Source: an uncultured Planctomycetaceae bacterium (GTDB lineage: Bacteria > Planctomycetota > Planctomycetia > Pirellulales > Pirellulaceae). Taken from it: DNA of 64,000 nt. The stretch lies in contig CAIPEB010000395.1 in assembly GCA_903863885.1 (NCBI GenBank), forward strand, positions 1 to 64,000. Reading direction: 5' to 3'. This document shows, piece after piece, positions 36,405 through 45,823 of the stretch (position 1 is the stretch's first letter; the number at the start of each line of letters is the position of its first letter). Both the position numbers and the translations under genes were made by a program. Below the pieces are notes generated by a model. It worked only from the letters and a program-made list of their open reading frames with translations. It was not told where the DNA came from and made no database searches.

Positions 36405-37457
36405 ATGAGTCTTTTCATCCGCAATGAAATCCGGGAGATGCACGGCTATCAGCCGGGCAAGCAGTCCCAGGCTTCCAAAATCATCAAGCTCAATACGAAC
36501 GAGAATCCGTATCCGCCCCCGCCGGCCGTTGCACAAGCAGTTCAATCGGCGCTGGAATCCGGCCTGCAGAAGTACCCTGATCCCGTAGCTACGCCCTTTC
36601 GCATGAGAGCCGCCGAGTTGTTCGGCGTCGAGCCGGACTGGGTGCTGTGCGGCAACGGGAGCGACGACATCCTGACAATCGTGACTCGCGCCTTTGTCGG
36701 GCAGGGGGAACTCGTGCGTTACCCGTGTCCGAGCTACATCCTGTACAAGACGCTTGCCCAGCTTCAGGGCGCTCGTTGGCAGGAGGTGCGGTACGAGGAC
36801 GACTGGAGCCTGTCCGACGATTTCGCCGCCCCCGCGGACGGATTGCGCCTGGTATTCCTGGCCAACCCGAACAGCCCCTCGGGCACGATGATTTCGCCCC
36901 GGCGGGTGCTGCAACTGGCCGAAAAACTCCCTTGCCCGCTGCTGGTGGACGAAGCTTATGTCGATTTCGCCGGCGAAAGCTGTATGCCGCTCGTCCGCGA
37001 GAACGAGAAGATCATGGTCTCGCGGTCGCTGAGCAAGTCCTACGCTCTGGCCGGACTGCGATTCGGGTTCCTCGTGGCCCAGCCGCAAGTGATCGCCGAA
37101 CTGATCAAGGTCAAGGACTCGTACAACTGCGATGCCCTGTCGATTGCCGCGGCGACCGCCGCGCTGAACGACCAGGCCTGGCTCGCAACCAACCGCGCCA
37201 AGATCCTGGCGACGCGCGAGCGAATGGCACGGCAGCTCGCCGAGATGGGATTTGAGATCGTCCCGTCCCAGGCAAATTTTGTTTGGTGCCGGCATCCGGG
37301 CCGTTCTTCGCTCGAATTGTCGCAGATCCTGGAAAAGCAGAAGATCTTCGTGCGATATATGAACTACGATGGATGGGGAGACGGCCTGCGAATCAGCGTC
37401 GGGACCGACGACCAGATCAACATCTGTCTCGATGTGCTGAAGTCGGCCCTGTCCTGA
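36405..37457 (+). CDS. hisC: Histidinol-phosphate aminotransferase
   Basis: A 350-residue PLP aminotransferase converting imidazole-acetol phosphate to histidinol phosphate. Typical features: [15 protein letters not shown] near the N-terminus, [11 protein letters not shown] for phosphate binding, [23 protein letters not shown] with the cofactor Asp, and Lys211 in [17 protein letters not shown]. The final Arg is in [11 protein letters not shown]. It lies between hisD and hisB in the same direction. Confidence 0.95.
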   Translation: MSLFIRNEIREMHGYQPGKQSQASKIIKLNTNENPYPPPPAVAQAVQSALESGLQKYPDPVATPFRMRAAELFGVEPDWVLCGNGSDDILTIVTRAFVGQGELVRYPCPSYILYKTLAQLQGARWQEVRYEDDWSLSDDFAAPADGLRLVFLANPNSPSGTMISPRRVLQLAEKLPCPLLVDEAYVDFAGESCMPLVRENEKIMVSRSLSKSYALAGLRFGFLVAQPQVIAELIKVKDSYNCDALSIAAATAALNDQAWLATNRAKILATRERMARQLAEMGFEIVPSQANFVWCRHPGRSSLELSQILEKQKIFVRYMNYDGWGDGLRISVGTDDQINICLDVLKSALS

Positions 37458-37557
37458 GCGGCGGGACGGCCTGAATGTCCGGACGGACCGCGGGCGTGCC
37501 GGTAAGGACGGGGCGGCGGGCAACTCCGAGGCCGAACCCGAAAACACGAGGAAACCG

Positions 37558-38154
37558 ATGATGGCGCGAAATGCCCTGGTCAAGCGAAAAACGGCTGAAA
37601 CGGAGATCGAACTCGAATTGGATCTGGACGGAACCGGCCGGTCCGAAATCAACAGCGGCGTGGGCTTTCTCGACCACATGCTCACTCTGCTCGCGCGTCA
37701 TGCCTGCATCGATCTGAGAGTCGCGGCAACGGGCGACCTGCACATCGACCAACACCACACCGTGGAAGACGTCGGCATCTGTCTCGGCCGCGCGATCCAC
37801 CAGGCTCTCGGCGAAAAGGTCGGCCTGCGCCGCTACGGCCACTTCACGCTGCCGATGGAAGAGACTCTCGTCACGACGGCGGTTGACTTCAGCGGTCGAT
37901 CCTACCTTGTGTTCCAGGCACAGTTCCCCTCGCCCAAGATCGGCGAATTCGACAGCGAACTGGTCGAGGACTTCTGGCAGGCGATGTCCGCCAACGCGCT
38001 GTGCAATCTCCACGTGCTGGTCCACTACGGCCGGAACAGCCACCACATCAGCGAGGCTATCTTCAAATGCCTGGCCCGCGCGATCCGGATGGCCGCGGAA
38101 CTTGACCCGCGAAGTCCGGGCGTGCCCAGCACCAAAGGGACGCTCAGCTCGTAA
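37558..38154 (+). CDS. hisB: Imidazoleglycerol-phosphate dehydratase
   Basis: A 198-residue manganese enzyme of histidine synthesis. Metal-binding repeats are visible: [15 protein letters not shown] and [14 protein letters not shown] in the first half, [15 protein letters not shown] between, and [15 protein letters not shown] in the second half. It is the single-domain form without the N-terminal phosphatase of E. coli. GAGGAAA precedes the two consecutive ATG codons at 37558 and 37561. It is the third of the local his genes; hisA, hisF, hisG and hisH are not in the window. Confidence 0.96.
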   Translation: MMARNALVKRKTAETEIELELDLDGTGRSEINSGVGFLDHMLTLLARHACIDLRVAATGDLHIDQHHTVEDVGICLGRAIHQALGEKVGLRRYGHFTLPMEETLVTTAVDFSGRSYLVFQAQFPSPKIGEFDSELVEDFWQAMSANALCNLHVLVHYGRNSHHISEAIFKCLARAIRMAAELDPRSPGVPSTKGTLSS

Positions 38155-38459
38155 CTCGAACGGCTTTTTGCGATGGTCGCCTTTCGCGAAAGGACGACCG
38201 TGCAGCACCGCATTGCAGGCGCGGCGTGGCGCGAATCTCGGCGAGCTTGCCCCGCCCTGCGAATTTATCGTCCCCTCGAGAGCCGCGGCCGTTTCTTGAA
38301 GAGCAGCCGGCCGGCGATTACAAGAGACTTTGCCGCGAAGAAACGCAATTCGACCTTGGCGCATTCAGTTCAGTGAACCCGCGGGAGCCGATTCCTCGAA
38401 GTCGCTTCCGCACGGCTTGGGCCGGCCATCCTATTGCCCGGTGTGGAGAGTGATCTGCC
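38155..38459. other. Intergenic region after hisB, no gene seen
   Basis: About 305 bp between hisB and the propeller/PDZ gene, both plus strand. A hairpin with arms GGTCGCCTTTCG/CGAAAGGaCGACC (one bulged A) occurs at 38175-38199, 20 bp after the hisB stop. It has no T-run after it but could end the his transcript. Open frames here are short and unconvincing. Confidence 0.45.
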
Positions 38460-41400
38460 ATGACAATATCGAGTTCCGCTCGACGCCTGAGTGCCTTGTT
38501 GAGCATCTGGATCGGACTGGCCATCACGTGCGTCCGCGGTGCCGAGACGCCGCCGGCCGAAAAACCGGCCGAATCTCCGGCCCCGGCTCCCGCCGCGAAA
38601 GAGCCCGAGAAGAAAGCAGACGCGAAGAAGCCGGAAGAGAAGAAAGCAGAAGAGAAAGAAGAACCTCGACCTGGGCAGTCCTCCGAGGGCGATCAGTTGC
38701 TGGGGAGAATCCAGGAAAAGCTGCGCGATCTGGCCGAGGAAGTTGGAAGCCTGCGCGGCGCCGCTTCCAGGCCGTCGGAAGCTCCCGCAACTCCGCCGGT
38801 CGTGCCTGCTGATGCCAAGGTGACGTTGCCCGAATCTTGGCTGAAGGCGATTTCTTGGCGTTGCATCGGGCCGGCCAACATGGGCGGCCGCGTCGTGGAT
38901 ATCGCAGTGAACGAGAACGACCCGAGTACGTTCTGGTTCGCAACGGCTTCCGGAGGGCTGCTGAAGACGACCAACAACGGGATCTCGTTGGAACATCAGT
39001 TCGACCGGCAGAGTACGGTCTCGATTGGTGCCGTCGCGGTCGCGCCTTCCGACCCGAACACGGTCTGGGTGGGAACGGGCGAAAGCAATCCCCGCAACTC
39101 GGTGTCGTATGGCGACGGAGTCTACAAGTCCACGGACGGCGGCAAGACGTGGCAGCACATGGGGCTGAACGAGACTTTCCAGGTCGGGCGCATCGTCATT
39201 CACCCGCAGGATCCCAAGATCGTATACGTGGCCGCGCTTGGCCGGCTTTATGGTCCCAACGAACGCCGGGGCGTGTTCAAGACGACTGATGGCGGAACGA
39301 ACTGGGAGCGGGTTCTCTACGCGGATGACAGGACGGGTGCCGTCGATTTGCGGATGCACCCGACGAATCCCGAGGTGTTGATCGCCGCTCTGTGGCAGAG
39401 ACAGCGGGATGGCTTCGACAGCTGGCCCGGCAACGAAGTTCCGAAACCGGACGGCTACAACGGCTACGATCCGTTCGTCAAATGGGGCCCGAACAGCGGG
39501 TTGTACAAGACGGGGGACGGCGGACGCACCTGGCGAAAGCTGACGCAGGGTCTGCCCCCCGGCAATATCGGACGCATCGGCGTCGATTGGCACCGCAAGA
39601 ACCCGAATGTTCTGTATGCGGTGGTCGATGGCGAGCACTACGGCAAGGGGCCCAAGCCGATGGACGTCTTCTTTGGCGTGGTCGGTGCGGATGAAGCCGA
39701 CAAGATCCGCGTGACGCAGGTGCTGCCGGAAAGTCCCGCAGCCAAAGCGGGCGTGCAGGCAGGCGACTTGCTCACGGAACTGAATGGCCAGTCCGTGGTC
39801 TCCTTCGACAAGCTGCTCGAACAACTGCGCGAAAAGCAGCCGGGCCAGTCCGTGAAGCTGAAATTTCTGCGGGGCAGCGACGCCAAAGAGGTAGACGTGG
39901 CGCTGGTTGCCCGGCCCGAATCGCTGGGCGGCGAGCCGTCCCGCGTCTGGCTGGGCGTAACCGGCGAAACTCGTGAGGGGAAAGCGACGCTGACTCAGAT
40001 CGTCCCCGACGGTCCGGCGGCGAAAACCGGACTGGAGATCGATGATGTGATTGCGGCTGTGGACGAGAAGCCTGTGCCGGGGTTCAACGAACTCATGGAT
40101 GCGGTTCGCGCCAGGCAGGCCGGCGAGAAGCTCAAGCTGCAGATCCTGCGGGGAGCCGAGACGAAGACGGTCGAATTAACTCTGGAAAACAGGCCCGGCG
40201 CTCCGGAACGCACCGATGTGTACCTGGGCGTCCAGGGGCAGGACGCTCCGGGTGGAGCCAGGATCACCGAGGTGACCGAGGGCGGACCGGCGGAAAAGGC
40301 GGGGCTGCGTGCCGACGATGTGGTGCAGGCCGTCGGCGACAAACCGATCGCGAACTACGCCGCTCTGTCCGAGCAGATCCGTGCCAGGAAGGCCGGCGAA
40401 GAACTTCGCATGAAAGTCAAACGCGGCGATCAGGTCATCGATGTCGCGGCCGCGCTTGAACTGCGCCCGGGCGCCAACCGTCCGTATGCGAACGGGTTGG
40501 GCGGACAGAATCCGAATCAGCAGGATCTGCAGGGGTCGAAAGGCCCGGAATACGGAGGCGTCTATCGCTCATCCGATGCGGGTGAAACATGGGTTCGCGT
40601 CAACAGTCTCAATCCGCGTCCCATGTACTTCAGCCAGGTTCGCGTCGATCCGAATGACGAGAACTACGTGTATGTCCTGGGCATATCGCAGTACATTTCC
40701 TCGAACGGCGGCGCGACGTTCAGCGAGGAGTTCGGCAAGGCGGTGCATGCGGATGGCCACGCCATGTGGGTGGATCCGCGAGACGGGCGCCACTCGATCA
40801 TCGGCACGGACGGCGGAACGTATGTGACCTACGACCGCGGATCGCACTGGGACCACCTGAACCACGCGGCGATCGGCCAGTTCTATCACGTTGCCATATC
40901 GCTCAAGGAGCCGTACTGGGTGACCGGCGGCTTGCAGGACAACGGCACCTGGATGGGGCCGAGTCGTGGAAGCAGCGGCCGGGGCCCTGTGAACGAGGAC
41001 TGGTTCGCAGTTGCGGGCAGTGACGGCTTCATGTGCCGCGTCGATCGGGACGATCCGGACTTGGTTTATTACTCGGCTCAGGACGGCAACATGGGACGCC
41101 GCAATCTGCGCACGGGCGAACAGAAGGACATTCGGCCGGAGCGGCCGAAAGGCAAGCCGGCGTATCGCTTCAATTGGAACACGCCGTTCCTGCTGTCGAG
41201 CCACAATTCGCGCATCTTTTTCGCCGCCGGGAACTTCGTGTTTCGCTCGCTGGATCGGGGCGACGACCTGCAGGTCATCTCGCCGGAAATCACGCTCACG
41301 CGCCGAGGCAGTGCGTCCGCGCTGGCCGAGTCGCCGCGAAACGAAAAGGTCCTGTATGTCGGGACCGACGACGGTGCGCTGTGGGTCACTCGCGACGGCG

Positions 41401-42368
41401 GGCGGGAATGGAACGAGATCGGCAAGAACGCGGGACTGCCGGGTCCCCGTTGGGTCGCCTCGATCGAAGCCTCGCGATTCGAGGAAGGCCGCGTCTATGT
41501 GGCGTTCGACGGCCACCGCAGCAATGACGATCAGGCCTATGTGTACGCGTCGGAGGATTTCGGGCAGACCTGGAAATCGTTGCGGGCCAACTTGCCGCAG
41601 GGATCCACCCGCTGCCTGCGCGAGGATCTTGTGAATCCGAACCTGTTGTTTCTCGGGACCGAATTCGCGGCATTCTGCTCGCTTGACCGCGGTCAGAGTT
41701 GGAACAAGATGAACGCGAACCTTCCGACCGTGGCCGTCCACGAGCTTGCATTGCACCCGGTCCGCGGGGAACTGGTCGCCGCAACGCACGGGCGGAGCTT
41801 ATGGGTCTGCGACATTTCCGCGCTTCGCCAGGTTCGCCCCGAGCACCTTTCGGGCAAGCCGGTTCTATTTGCTCCGGAGAAGGTCATTCGCTGGCAGCGT
41901 CAACCTCACCGCGGTACGACCAATCGGGCCTTTGTCGGAGAGAATCCGCCTTCGGGCGCCCAGATTTACATTGCGCTGCCCGGGCAGGCGGGAAAGGCAT
42001 CGCTGAAGATCCATGATATCGAAGGCCGGATCGTGCGCGAGTTGCGAGTCCCGCGCGAGGCGGGAATGCACCGCGTGTCCTGGGACCTCGAGCGCAACCC
42101 GCCGAAATCCGGCCGCTCCGGTTCCGAGTCTCGCAAGTCCGCCGGTGAGGCCAAGCAAGTGAAGGGCGAACCCCGCGGCGCCGCTCCGCTGGGGAGCTAC
42201 CGTCTTGAACTCGTTGTCGATGGATTTTCCTCTGCCCAGATCCTCGAAATTGAAAGAGATCCGTCCGCTCCCGCGGATGCGGTGAGCGGCGAGGACGGAG
42301 ACGCTTCGGAGGACTTCGAGGAGCGTGAACGCGAGGAGGCACGCGGCACGCTGTGGTTTGACGACTGA
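38460..42368 (+). CDS. Secreted VPS10/BNR-type beta-propeller protein with three internal PDZ domains
   Basis: A 1302-residue exported protein. Residues 1-27 are a signal peptide (LSALLSIWIGLAITCVRGAE), and 28-110 are Pro/Ala/Lys/Glu-rich. The first half of a sortilin-like propeller covers about 120-400, with BNR signatures GVYKSTDGGKTWQHMG, GVFKTTDGGTNWERV and GLYKTGDGGRTWRKL. Three PDZ domains follow at about 402-485, 492-580 and 585-669, each with a GxxA-type loop such as SPAAKAGVQAGDLL. The second propeller half is about 690-1130 (GGVYRSSDAGETWVRV, ALWVTRDGGREW). The C-terminus has a FlgD-like Ig module (SLKIHDIEGRIVREL, APLGSYRLELVV) and an acidic tail. Enzymatic activity is not evident. 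Probably periplasmic or surface-attached. Confidence 0.88.
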   Translation: MTISSSARRLSALLSIWIGLAITCVRGAETPPAEKPAESPAPAPAAKEPEKKADAKKPEEKKAEEKEEPRPGQSSEGDQLLGRIQEKLRDLAEEVGSLRGAASRPSEAPATPPVVPADAKVTLPESWLKAISWRCIGPANMGGRVVDIAVNENDPSTFWFATASGGLLKTTNNGISLEHQFDRQSTVSIGAVAVAPSDPNTVWVGTGESNPRNSVSYGDGVYKSTDGGKTWQHMGLNETFQVGRIVIHPQDPKIVYVAALGRLYGPNERRGVFKTTDGGTNWERVLYADDRTGAVDLRMHPTNPEVLIAALWQRQRDGFDSWPGNEVPKPDGYNGYDPFVKWGPNSGLYKTGDGGRTWRKLTQGLPPGNIGRIGVDWHRKNPNVLYAVVDGEHYGKGPKPMDVFFGVVGADEADKIRVTQVLPESPAAKAGVQAGDLLTELNGQSVVSFDKLLEQLREKQPGQSVKLKFLRGSDAKEVDVALVARPESLGGEPSRVWLGVTGETREGKATLTQIVPDGPAAKTGLEIDDVIAAVDEKPVPGFNELMDAVRARQAGEKLKLQILRGAETKTVELTLENRPGAPERTDVYLGVQGQDAPGGARITEVTEGGPAEKAGLRADDVVQAVGDKPIANYAALSEQIRARKAGEELRMKVKRGDQVIDVAAALELRPGANRPYANGLGGQNPNQQDLQGSKGPEYGGVYRSSDAGETWVRVNSLNPRPMYFSQVRVDPNDENYVYVLGISQYISSNGGATFSEEFGKAVHADGHAMWVDPRDGRHSIIGTDGGTYVTYDRGSHWDHLNHAAIGQFYHVAISLKEPYWVTGGLQDNGTWMGPSRGSSGRGPVNEDWFAVAGSDGFMCRVDRDDPDLVYYSAQDGNMGRRNLRTGEQKDIRPERPKGKPAYRFNWNTPFLLSSHNSRIFFAAGNFVFRSLDRGDDLQVISPEITLTRRGSASALAESPRNEKVLYVGTDDGALWVTRDGGREWNEIGKNAGLPGPRWVASIEASRFEEGRVYVAFDGHRSNDDQAYVYASEDFGQTWKSLRANLPQGSTRCLREDLVNPNLLFLGTEFAAFCSLDRGQSWNKMNANLPTVAVHELALHPVRGELVAATHGRSLWVCDISALRQVRPEHLSGKPVLFAPEKVIRWQRQPHRGTTNRAFVGENPPSGAQIYIALPGQAGKASLKIHDIEGRIVRELRVPREAGMHRVSWDLERNPPKSGRSGSESRKSAGEAKQVKGEPRGAAPLGSYRLELVVDGFSSAQILEIERDPSAPADAVSGEDGDASEDFEEREREEARGTLWFDD

Positions 42369-42445
42369 AACGCACTGGCGAAAGGATGTATGTTGCGCCG
42401 ACAATCGGTATGATGATCTGGTGAAGACTGATTGCGGAGTGAGCC

Positions 42446-43621
42446 ATGGAAACTTATTTTGCTCCGGCTGGGCGTGATGATCCCGATTCGCTGGAGCGGC
42501 GAATCGGTATCGTGCGACGGACTGAGTTTGTTCAGGCCATGCTGGACGCGATACCGGTTCCGGCCATCGTGCTGAACGGTTGCCGCCAGATCCTGGCCGT
42601 CAACGAGTCGCTGCGCAGATTGCTGGAGGCCAATCCGGATGAAATCATCGGGCGGAGGCCCGGTGAAGTGATGGGATGCGCGTACTGGCACGAAGGCCCC
42701 GACGGTTGCGGCACCAGCAAGCACTGCCTCACGTGCGGAGCGGTTTCGGCGATTCTCGACAGCCAGCGGTATCCTGAACACGCCGTGCGCGAATGCCGCA
42801 TGTCGTTGGACGATGCGCTCGATGGCGGCGCGCTGGACCTGCGGGTGACCGCTTCGCGACTCGATGTCGGCGAAGAACATTTCACTGTCTGCATTCTGGA
42901 AGATACCAGCCGCGAAAAGCGACTGAACGTGCTCAGCCGCGTCTTTTTTCACGACGTGCTGAATACGGCCGGCGGCATTCAGGGTTACGTTCACCTGCTG
43001 GAAGATGCGCTGCGAGAGGATCCCGAATCTGTCAGCAAACTCGAGCAACTCGGCCGACTCGCGGACCAGCTCGTGAGCGAGATCGAAGGACAGCGGGAAC
43101 TGACATTGGCCGAGTCGGGTGACCTCGTTATCCACCTGGAGGCTGTGGAGACGGCAGCTTTGCTTCAGGGATTGCGGACCCTTTACATGGGGCACGATGT
43201 CGCCAAGCGTCGACGCATCGTCCTGGAGAACGTCTGGGACGGTCGCCTGGTCACCGATGCGAGGCTTCTCAGTCGAGTGCTGGGCAATATGCTGAAGAAC
43301 GCGCTGGAGGCCACGAAAAGCGGCGAGTGCGTGACGCTCGGCTGCAGTCACGATCAGGGATACGTCAACTTCACGGTACACAATCCCGCGTGCATGCCCG
43401 AAGAAGTGAAACTGCAGATCTTCCACCGTTCGTTCAGCACGAAAGCCGCGACCGGCCGCGGCGTCGGCACTTACAGCATGCGACTGCTGGGCGAACATTA
43501 CCTCGGCGGCACGGTGAGTTTTACGAGCACCGAACAGGAGGGTACGTGCTTCACGCTCCGCGTGCCGCGACTTCTGCCGCCCCCGGTGAGCAAGCCGAAC
43601 GTCAAGAGCGGGTTCAATTGA
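42446..43621 (+). CDS. PAS-domain sensor histidine kinase with cysteine motif
   Basis: A 391-residue soluble kinase. Residues about 28-160 are a PAS domain with a cysteine cluster: C78 in EVMGCAYW, C88 in DGCGTSK, C94 and C97 in HCLTCGAV. Residues about 160-225 are a HisKA-like dimerisation helix with phospho-acceptor His169 in RVFFHDVLNTAGG. The ATPase domain follows: N box NMLKNALEAT, G1 box VHNPACMPEEVKLQIF region, F box FHRSFSTKA, G2 box GRGVGTYSMRL and EGTCFTLRVP. There is no transmembrane segment. No response regulator is adjacent. The ligand of the cysteines (metal, iron-sulfur or redox state) is not established. The ATG at 42446 has GGAGTGAGCC upstream. Confidence 0.88.
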   Translation: METYFAPAGRDDPDSLERRIGIVRRTEFVQAMLDAIPVPAIVLNGCRQILAVNESLRRLLEANPDEIIGRRPGEVMGCAYWHEGPDGCGTSKHCLTCGAVSAILDSQRYPEHAVRECRMSLDDALDGGALDLRVTASRLDVGEEHFTVCILEDTSREKRLNVLSRVFFHDVLNTAGGIQGYVHLLEDALREDPESVSKLEQLGRLADQLVSEIEGQRELTLAESGDLVIHLEAVETAALLQGLRTLYMGHDVAKRRRIVLENVWDGRLVTDARLLSRVLGNMLKNALEATKSGECVTLGCSHDQGYVNFTVHNPACMPEEVKLQIFHRSFSTKAATGRGVGTYSMRLLGEHYLGGTVSFTSTEQEGTCFTLRVPRLLPPPVSKPNVKSGFN

Positions 43622-43630
43622 GAAACTCGA

Positions 43631-43939
43631 CTAGGCGCTCAGCACCGTGCGGTTGGCGACTCCGCCCGTTTCCGCGTCGAGACGATTCAGTTGCGCACAT
43701 CGCTTGAAGTCGAATCCCGCGTCGCGCAATGCGGCTTCCACACATTCCTTCGTCAACTTCTCCTGGCAATCGTGGACAAGGCCCCAGAAGACTGTGCACC
43801 CGCCGTTCACGTGGACGCCCGTAGCAACCGGAGTGACATGCAATCGCGAGTTCATGCGTGCCAACAGATGCTGGAATGCGTAGAACTCGTTTTCGTCGCG
43901 CACCGAAAACGCAGTTGGTACCTTTACCGACAATTCCAT
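43631..43939 (-). CDS. Small protein of unknown function
   Basis: A 102-residue soluble protein starting MELSVKVPTAFSVRDENEF. It has three cysteines (GGCTVFWG, HDCQEKL, KECVEAALRD, with KRCAQL making a fourth). I do not recognise the family. AAGGGG sits about 8 nt before the ATG at 43939, supporting translation. It is convergent with the histidine kinase, only 9 bp between stops, so it is probably not in the same operon. A link to the kinase is only proximity. Confidence 0.6.
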   Translation of the reverse strand: MELSVKVPTAFSVRDENEFYAFQHLLARMNSRLHVTPVATGVHVNGGCTVFWGLVHDCQEKLTKECVEAALRDAGFDFKRCAQLNRLDAETGGVANRTVLSA

Positions 43940-44242
43940 CACACATCCCCTTCTGCTGCAGAACTGACAAGGCGTTGAACCGGCCGATCGGCTGATGGCG
44001 ATTAAAGATATTATTCCATTCTGATGGAGTGATCGTACAGGTCAACAGCTAATAGGGGCTGCCGGACAATTCCGCCCGCCTCGGTCTCGGCGGGAGCATG
44101 ACTCCCGGGCCGCTCCTCGATCGCGGCGATTCCGAGAAGTGCATTCAAGACTTTTTCGGCACGGGTGCGCATAATTGGGGCTTGCCGTGCAGATTTCGGC
44201 ACGGGATATCGTTCGTCCCGTCCATTTTATTGGAGTCGTGCC
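43940..44242. other. Intergenic region with promoter candidates; one weak small frame
   Basis: About 300 bp between divergent genes. A minus-strand frame at 44011-44172 encodes 53 residues (MRTRAEKVLNALLGIAAIEE...) with acceptable codon use but no ribosome-binding site and no recognised family. I do not call it a gene. An AT-rich patch near 44004-44025 (GATTAAAGATATTATTCC) is a promoter candidate. Confidence 0.4.
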
Positions 44243-44950
44243 ATGCGCAACCTGCCGCTTGCAATTCCCTTCTTGCTGCTGGCCGTCGCACCGATCGACC
44301 GCGACGCCCGCTGCGGGGATGAAAATGCGGAATCGGGCTTCACGAGACTCTTCCCCCAGGACGGCGTTCCGGCGGGATGGGTCGTGCGGCGCTGGAGCGA
44401 CGTCAGCAAGCCGACCGAAGCAAGCACGGTCTGGATGGTCCGCGACGGGGTGCTGCACGGAGGCGAGCCGCGGGGAAGCTGGCTGATGAGCGAAAAGGAA
44501 TATGGCGACTTCGTACTTCGGTTTGAGTTTCAACTCGGACCGCGAGGCAACAGCGGTTGTGCGCTGCGGGCACCGCTGGCCGGCGATCCGGCGTTTGACG
44601 GCATGGAACTGCAGATGGCGGATCTTCGATACAACACCGAAGCAAAGGACTCGGAATTGACGGGCGGCATCTATCGCGCCATTGCTCCGCGCCGTCAGGT
44701 CTACAAGCCGACCGAATGGAACGAATACGAGATCGAACTGCGGGGCTCAAAACTGCGCGTGGTGCTCAACGGTGAAACGATCCAGGACCTCGATCTGAGC
44801 CGGCAGGCTCAGGAGGTCAAACGCCACGACGGCACCAATGCGCCGCCCGTGAAGGACCGCCCGAGACGCGGCCACATCGGCTTCCAGGATCTCAGCCGCG
44901 ACAACTCTCATGTGCTGATCCGCAATGCGCGGCTGAAAGAACTGGAGTGA
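44243..44950 (+). CDS. DUF1080 (3-keto-disaccharide hydrolase) domain protein, first copy
   Basis: A 235-residue exported protein. Signal peptide MRNLPLAIPFLLLAVAPI, then a concanavalin-like sandwich of the DUF1080 family: WMVRDGVLHGGEPRGSWLMS, YGDFVLRFEFQLGPRGNSGC, DGMELQMADLR, WNEYEIELRGSKLRVVLNG and GHIGFQDLSRDNSHVLIRN. Family members are now linked to 3-keto-glycoside or disaccharide hydrolysis or to sugar-binding in planctomycetes; the substrate here is unknown. GGAG precedes the ATG at 44243. A second DUF1080 gene follows in the same direction. Confidence 0.9.
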   Translation: MRNLPLAIPFLLLAVAPIDRDARCGDENAESGFTRLFPQDGVPAGWVVRRWSDVSKPTEASTVWMVRDGVLHGGEPRGSWLMSEKEYGDFVLRFEFQLGPRGNSGCALRAPLAGDPAFDGMELQMADLRYNTEAKDSELTGGIYRAIAPRRQVYKPTEWNEYEIELRGSKLRVVLNGETIQDLDLSRQAQEVKRHDGTNAPPVKDRPRRGHIGFQDLSRDNSHVLIRNARLKELE

Positions 44951-45023
44951 CCGGATCCCGGTTTTCCGATCTTCGACTCTTTTAAACTGGCTCAGGACAC
45001 TGTTACGCGGAGGTCCGTATTTG

Positions 45024-45809
45024 ATGAACCGTCCGATTATCCTCTGGGGATTCGCATCGCTGACCTTGTTCGCTGGCCGCGCGGGATGGGGCCAGCAACC
45101 CGTGCTGCTGTTCGACGGCACCTCGCTGCAGGGGTGGCACCGAGTCGATGGAAAGCAGGTCTCCGACGACTGGGAGGCAGTCGACGGTACGCTGCACCTG
45201 AAGCCCAATCCTTCCGGCGGAGCGAATCTGTTCAGCGATCGGGAGTTCGGGAACTTCGACCTGGAGTTCGAATGGAAGATCTGCAAGGGAGGAAATAACG
45301 GACTGAAGTACCGCGTGCACAAGTTCGGAGATCAGTATCTCGGCTGCGAATACCAGATCCTTGACGATGCGGCTTTCGATCTGAAGCCACGCGGAATGAC
45401 CGGTTCGCTTTACGAGGTCTATGAGCCGAACGAGGCAAAGCAGTTAAAGCCGGTCGGCGAGTTCAATCACGCGAGGATCGTCGTGCGCGGCAACCACATA
45501 GAACATTGGCTCAATGGCCGCCTCATAGTCTCGGCCGAGGCCGGAAGCCCGGAGTGGTTTCGACGCGTTTCCGAAAGCAAGTTCGCGCCGGTCGAGGGAT
45601 TCGGCCTGAATCACCTCGGAAAAATCATGCTTACCGCACACGGCAGCGAAGTGTGGTACCGGAATATTGTCCTGAGGCCGCTGCCGCCGCCGGAGCCCGT
45701 GCAACGATACGCAGCGGCATCGCGGGTCAGGCACCATCCATCGTGGCTTCGCCCTCTGCGGAATTGCCGCCTGACGCTGAGATTACCGGCGCGGGCCCGC
45801 TGTCGCTGA
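45024..45809 (+). CDS. DUF1080 domain protein, second copy
   Basis: A 261-residue exported protein 73 bp downstream of the first. Signal peptide NRPIILWGFASLTLFAGRAG, then the sandwich with LLFDGTSLQGWHRVDG, WEAVDGTLHLKP, GNFDLEFEWKICKGGNNGLKY, EYQILDDAAF and HGSEVWYRNIVLRPLP. GGAGG lies about 10 nt before the ATG at 45024. The domain ends at IVLRPLP; the last 40 residues are Arg/Leu-rich and look unlike a folded domain, perhaps read-through of a lost stop. It is convergent with the isomerase-like gene. Confidence 0.88.
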   Translation: MNRPIILWGFASLTLFAGRAGWGQQPVLLFDGTSLQGWHRVDGKQVSDDWEAVDGTLHLKPNPSGGANLFSDREFGNFDLEFEWKICKGGNNGLKYRVHKFGDQYLGCEYQILDDAAFDLKPRGMTGSLYEVYEPNEAKQLKPVGEFNHARIVVRGNHIEHWLNGRLIVSAEAGSPEWFRRVSESKFAPVEGFGLNHLGKIMLTAHGSEVWYRNIVLRPLPPPEPVQRYAAASRVRHHPSWLRPLRNCRLTLRLPARARCR

Positions 45810-45823
45810 CCGGGGATGTCCGT

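Noticed and set aside
44011-44172. 53-residue minus-strand frame (MRTRAEKVLNALLG...)
   Set aside because: No ribosome-binding site or family match, and it lies in a divergent promoter region; evidence is too weak for a gene call.
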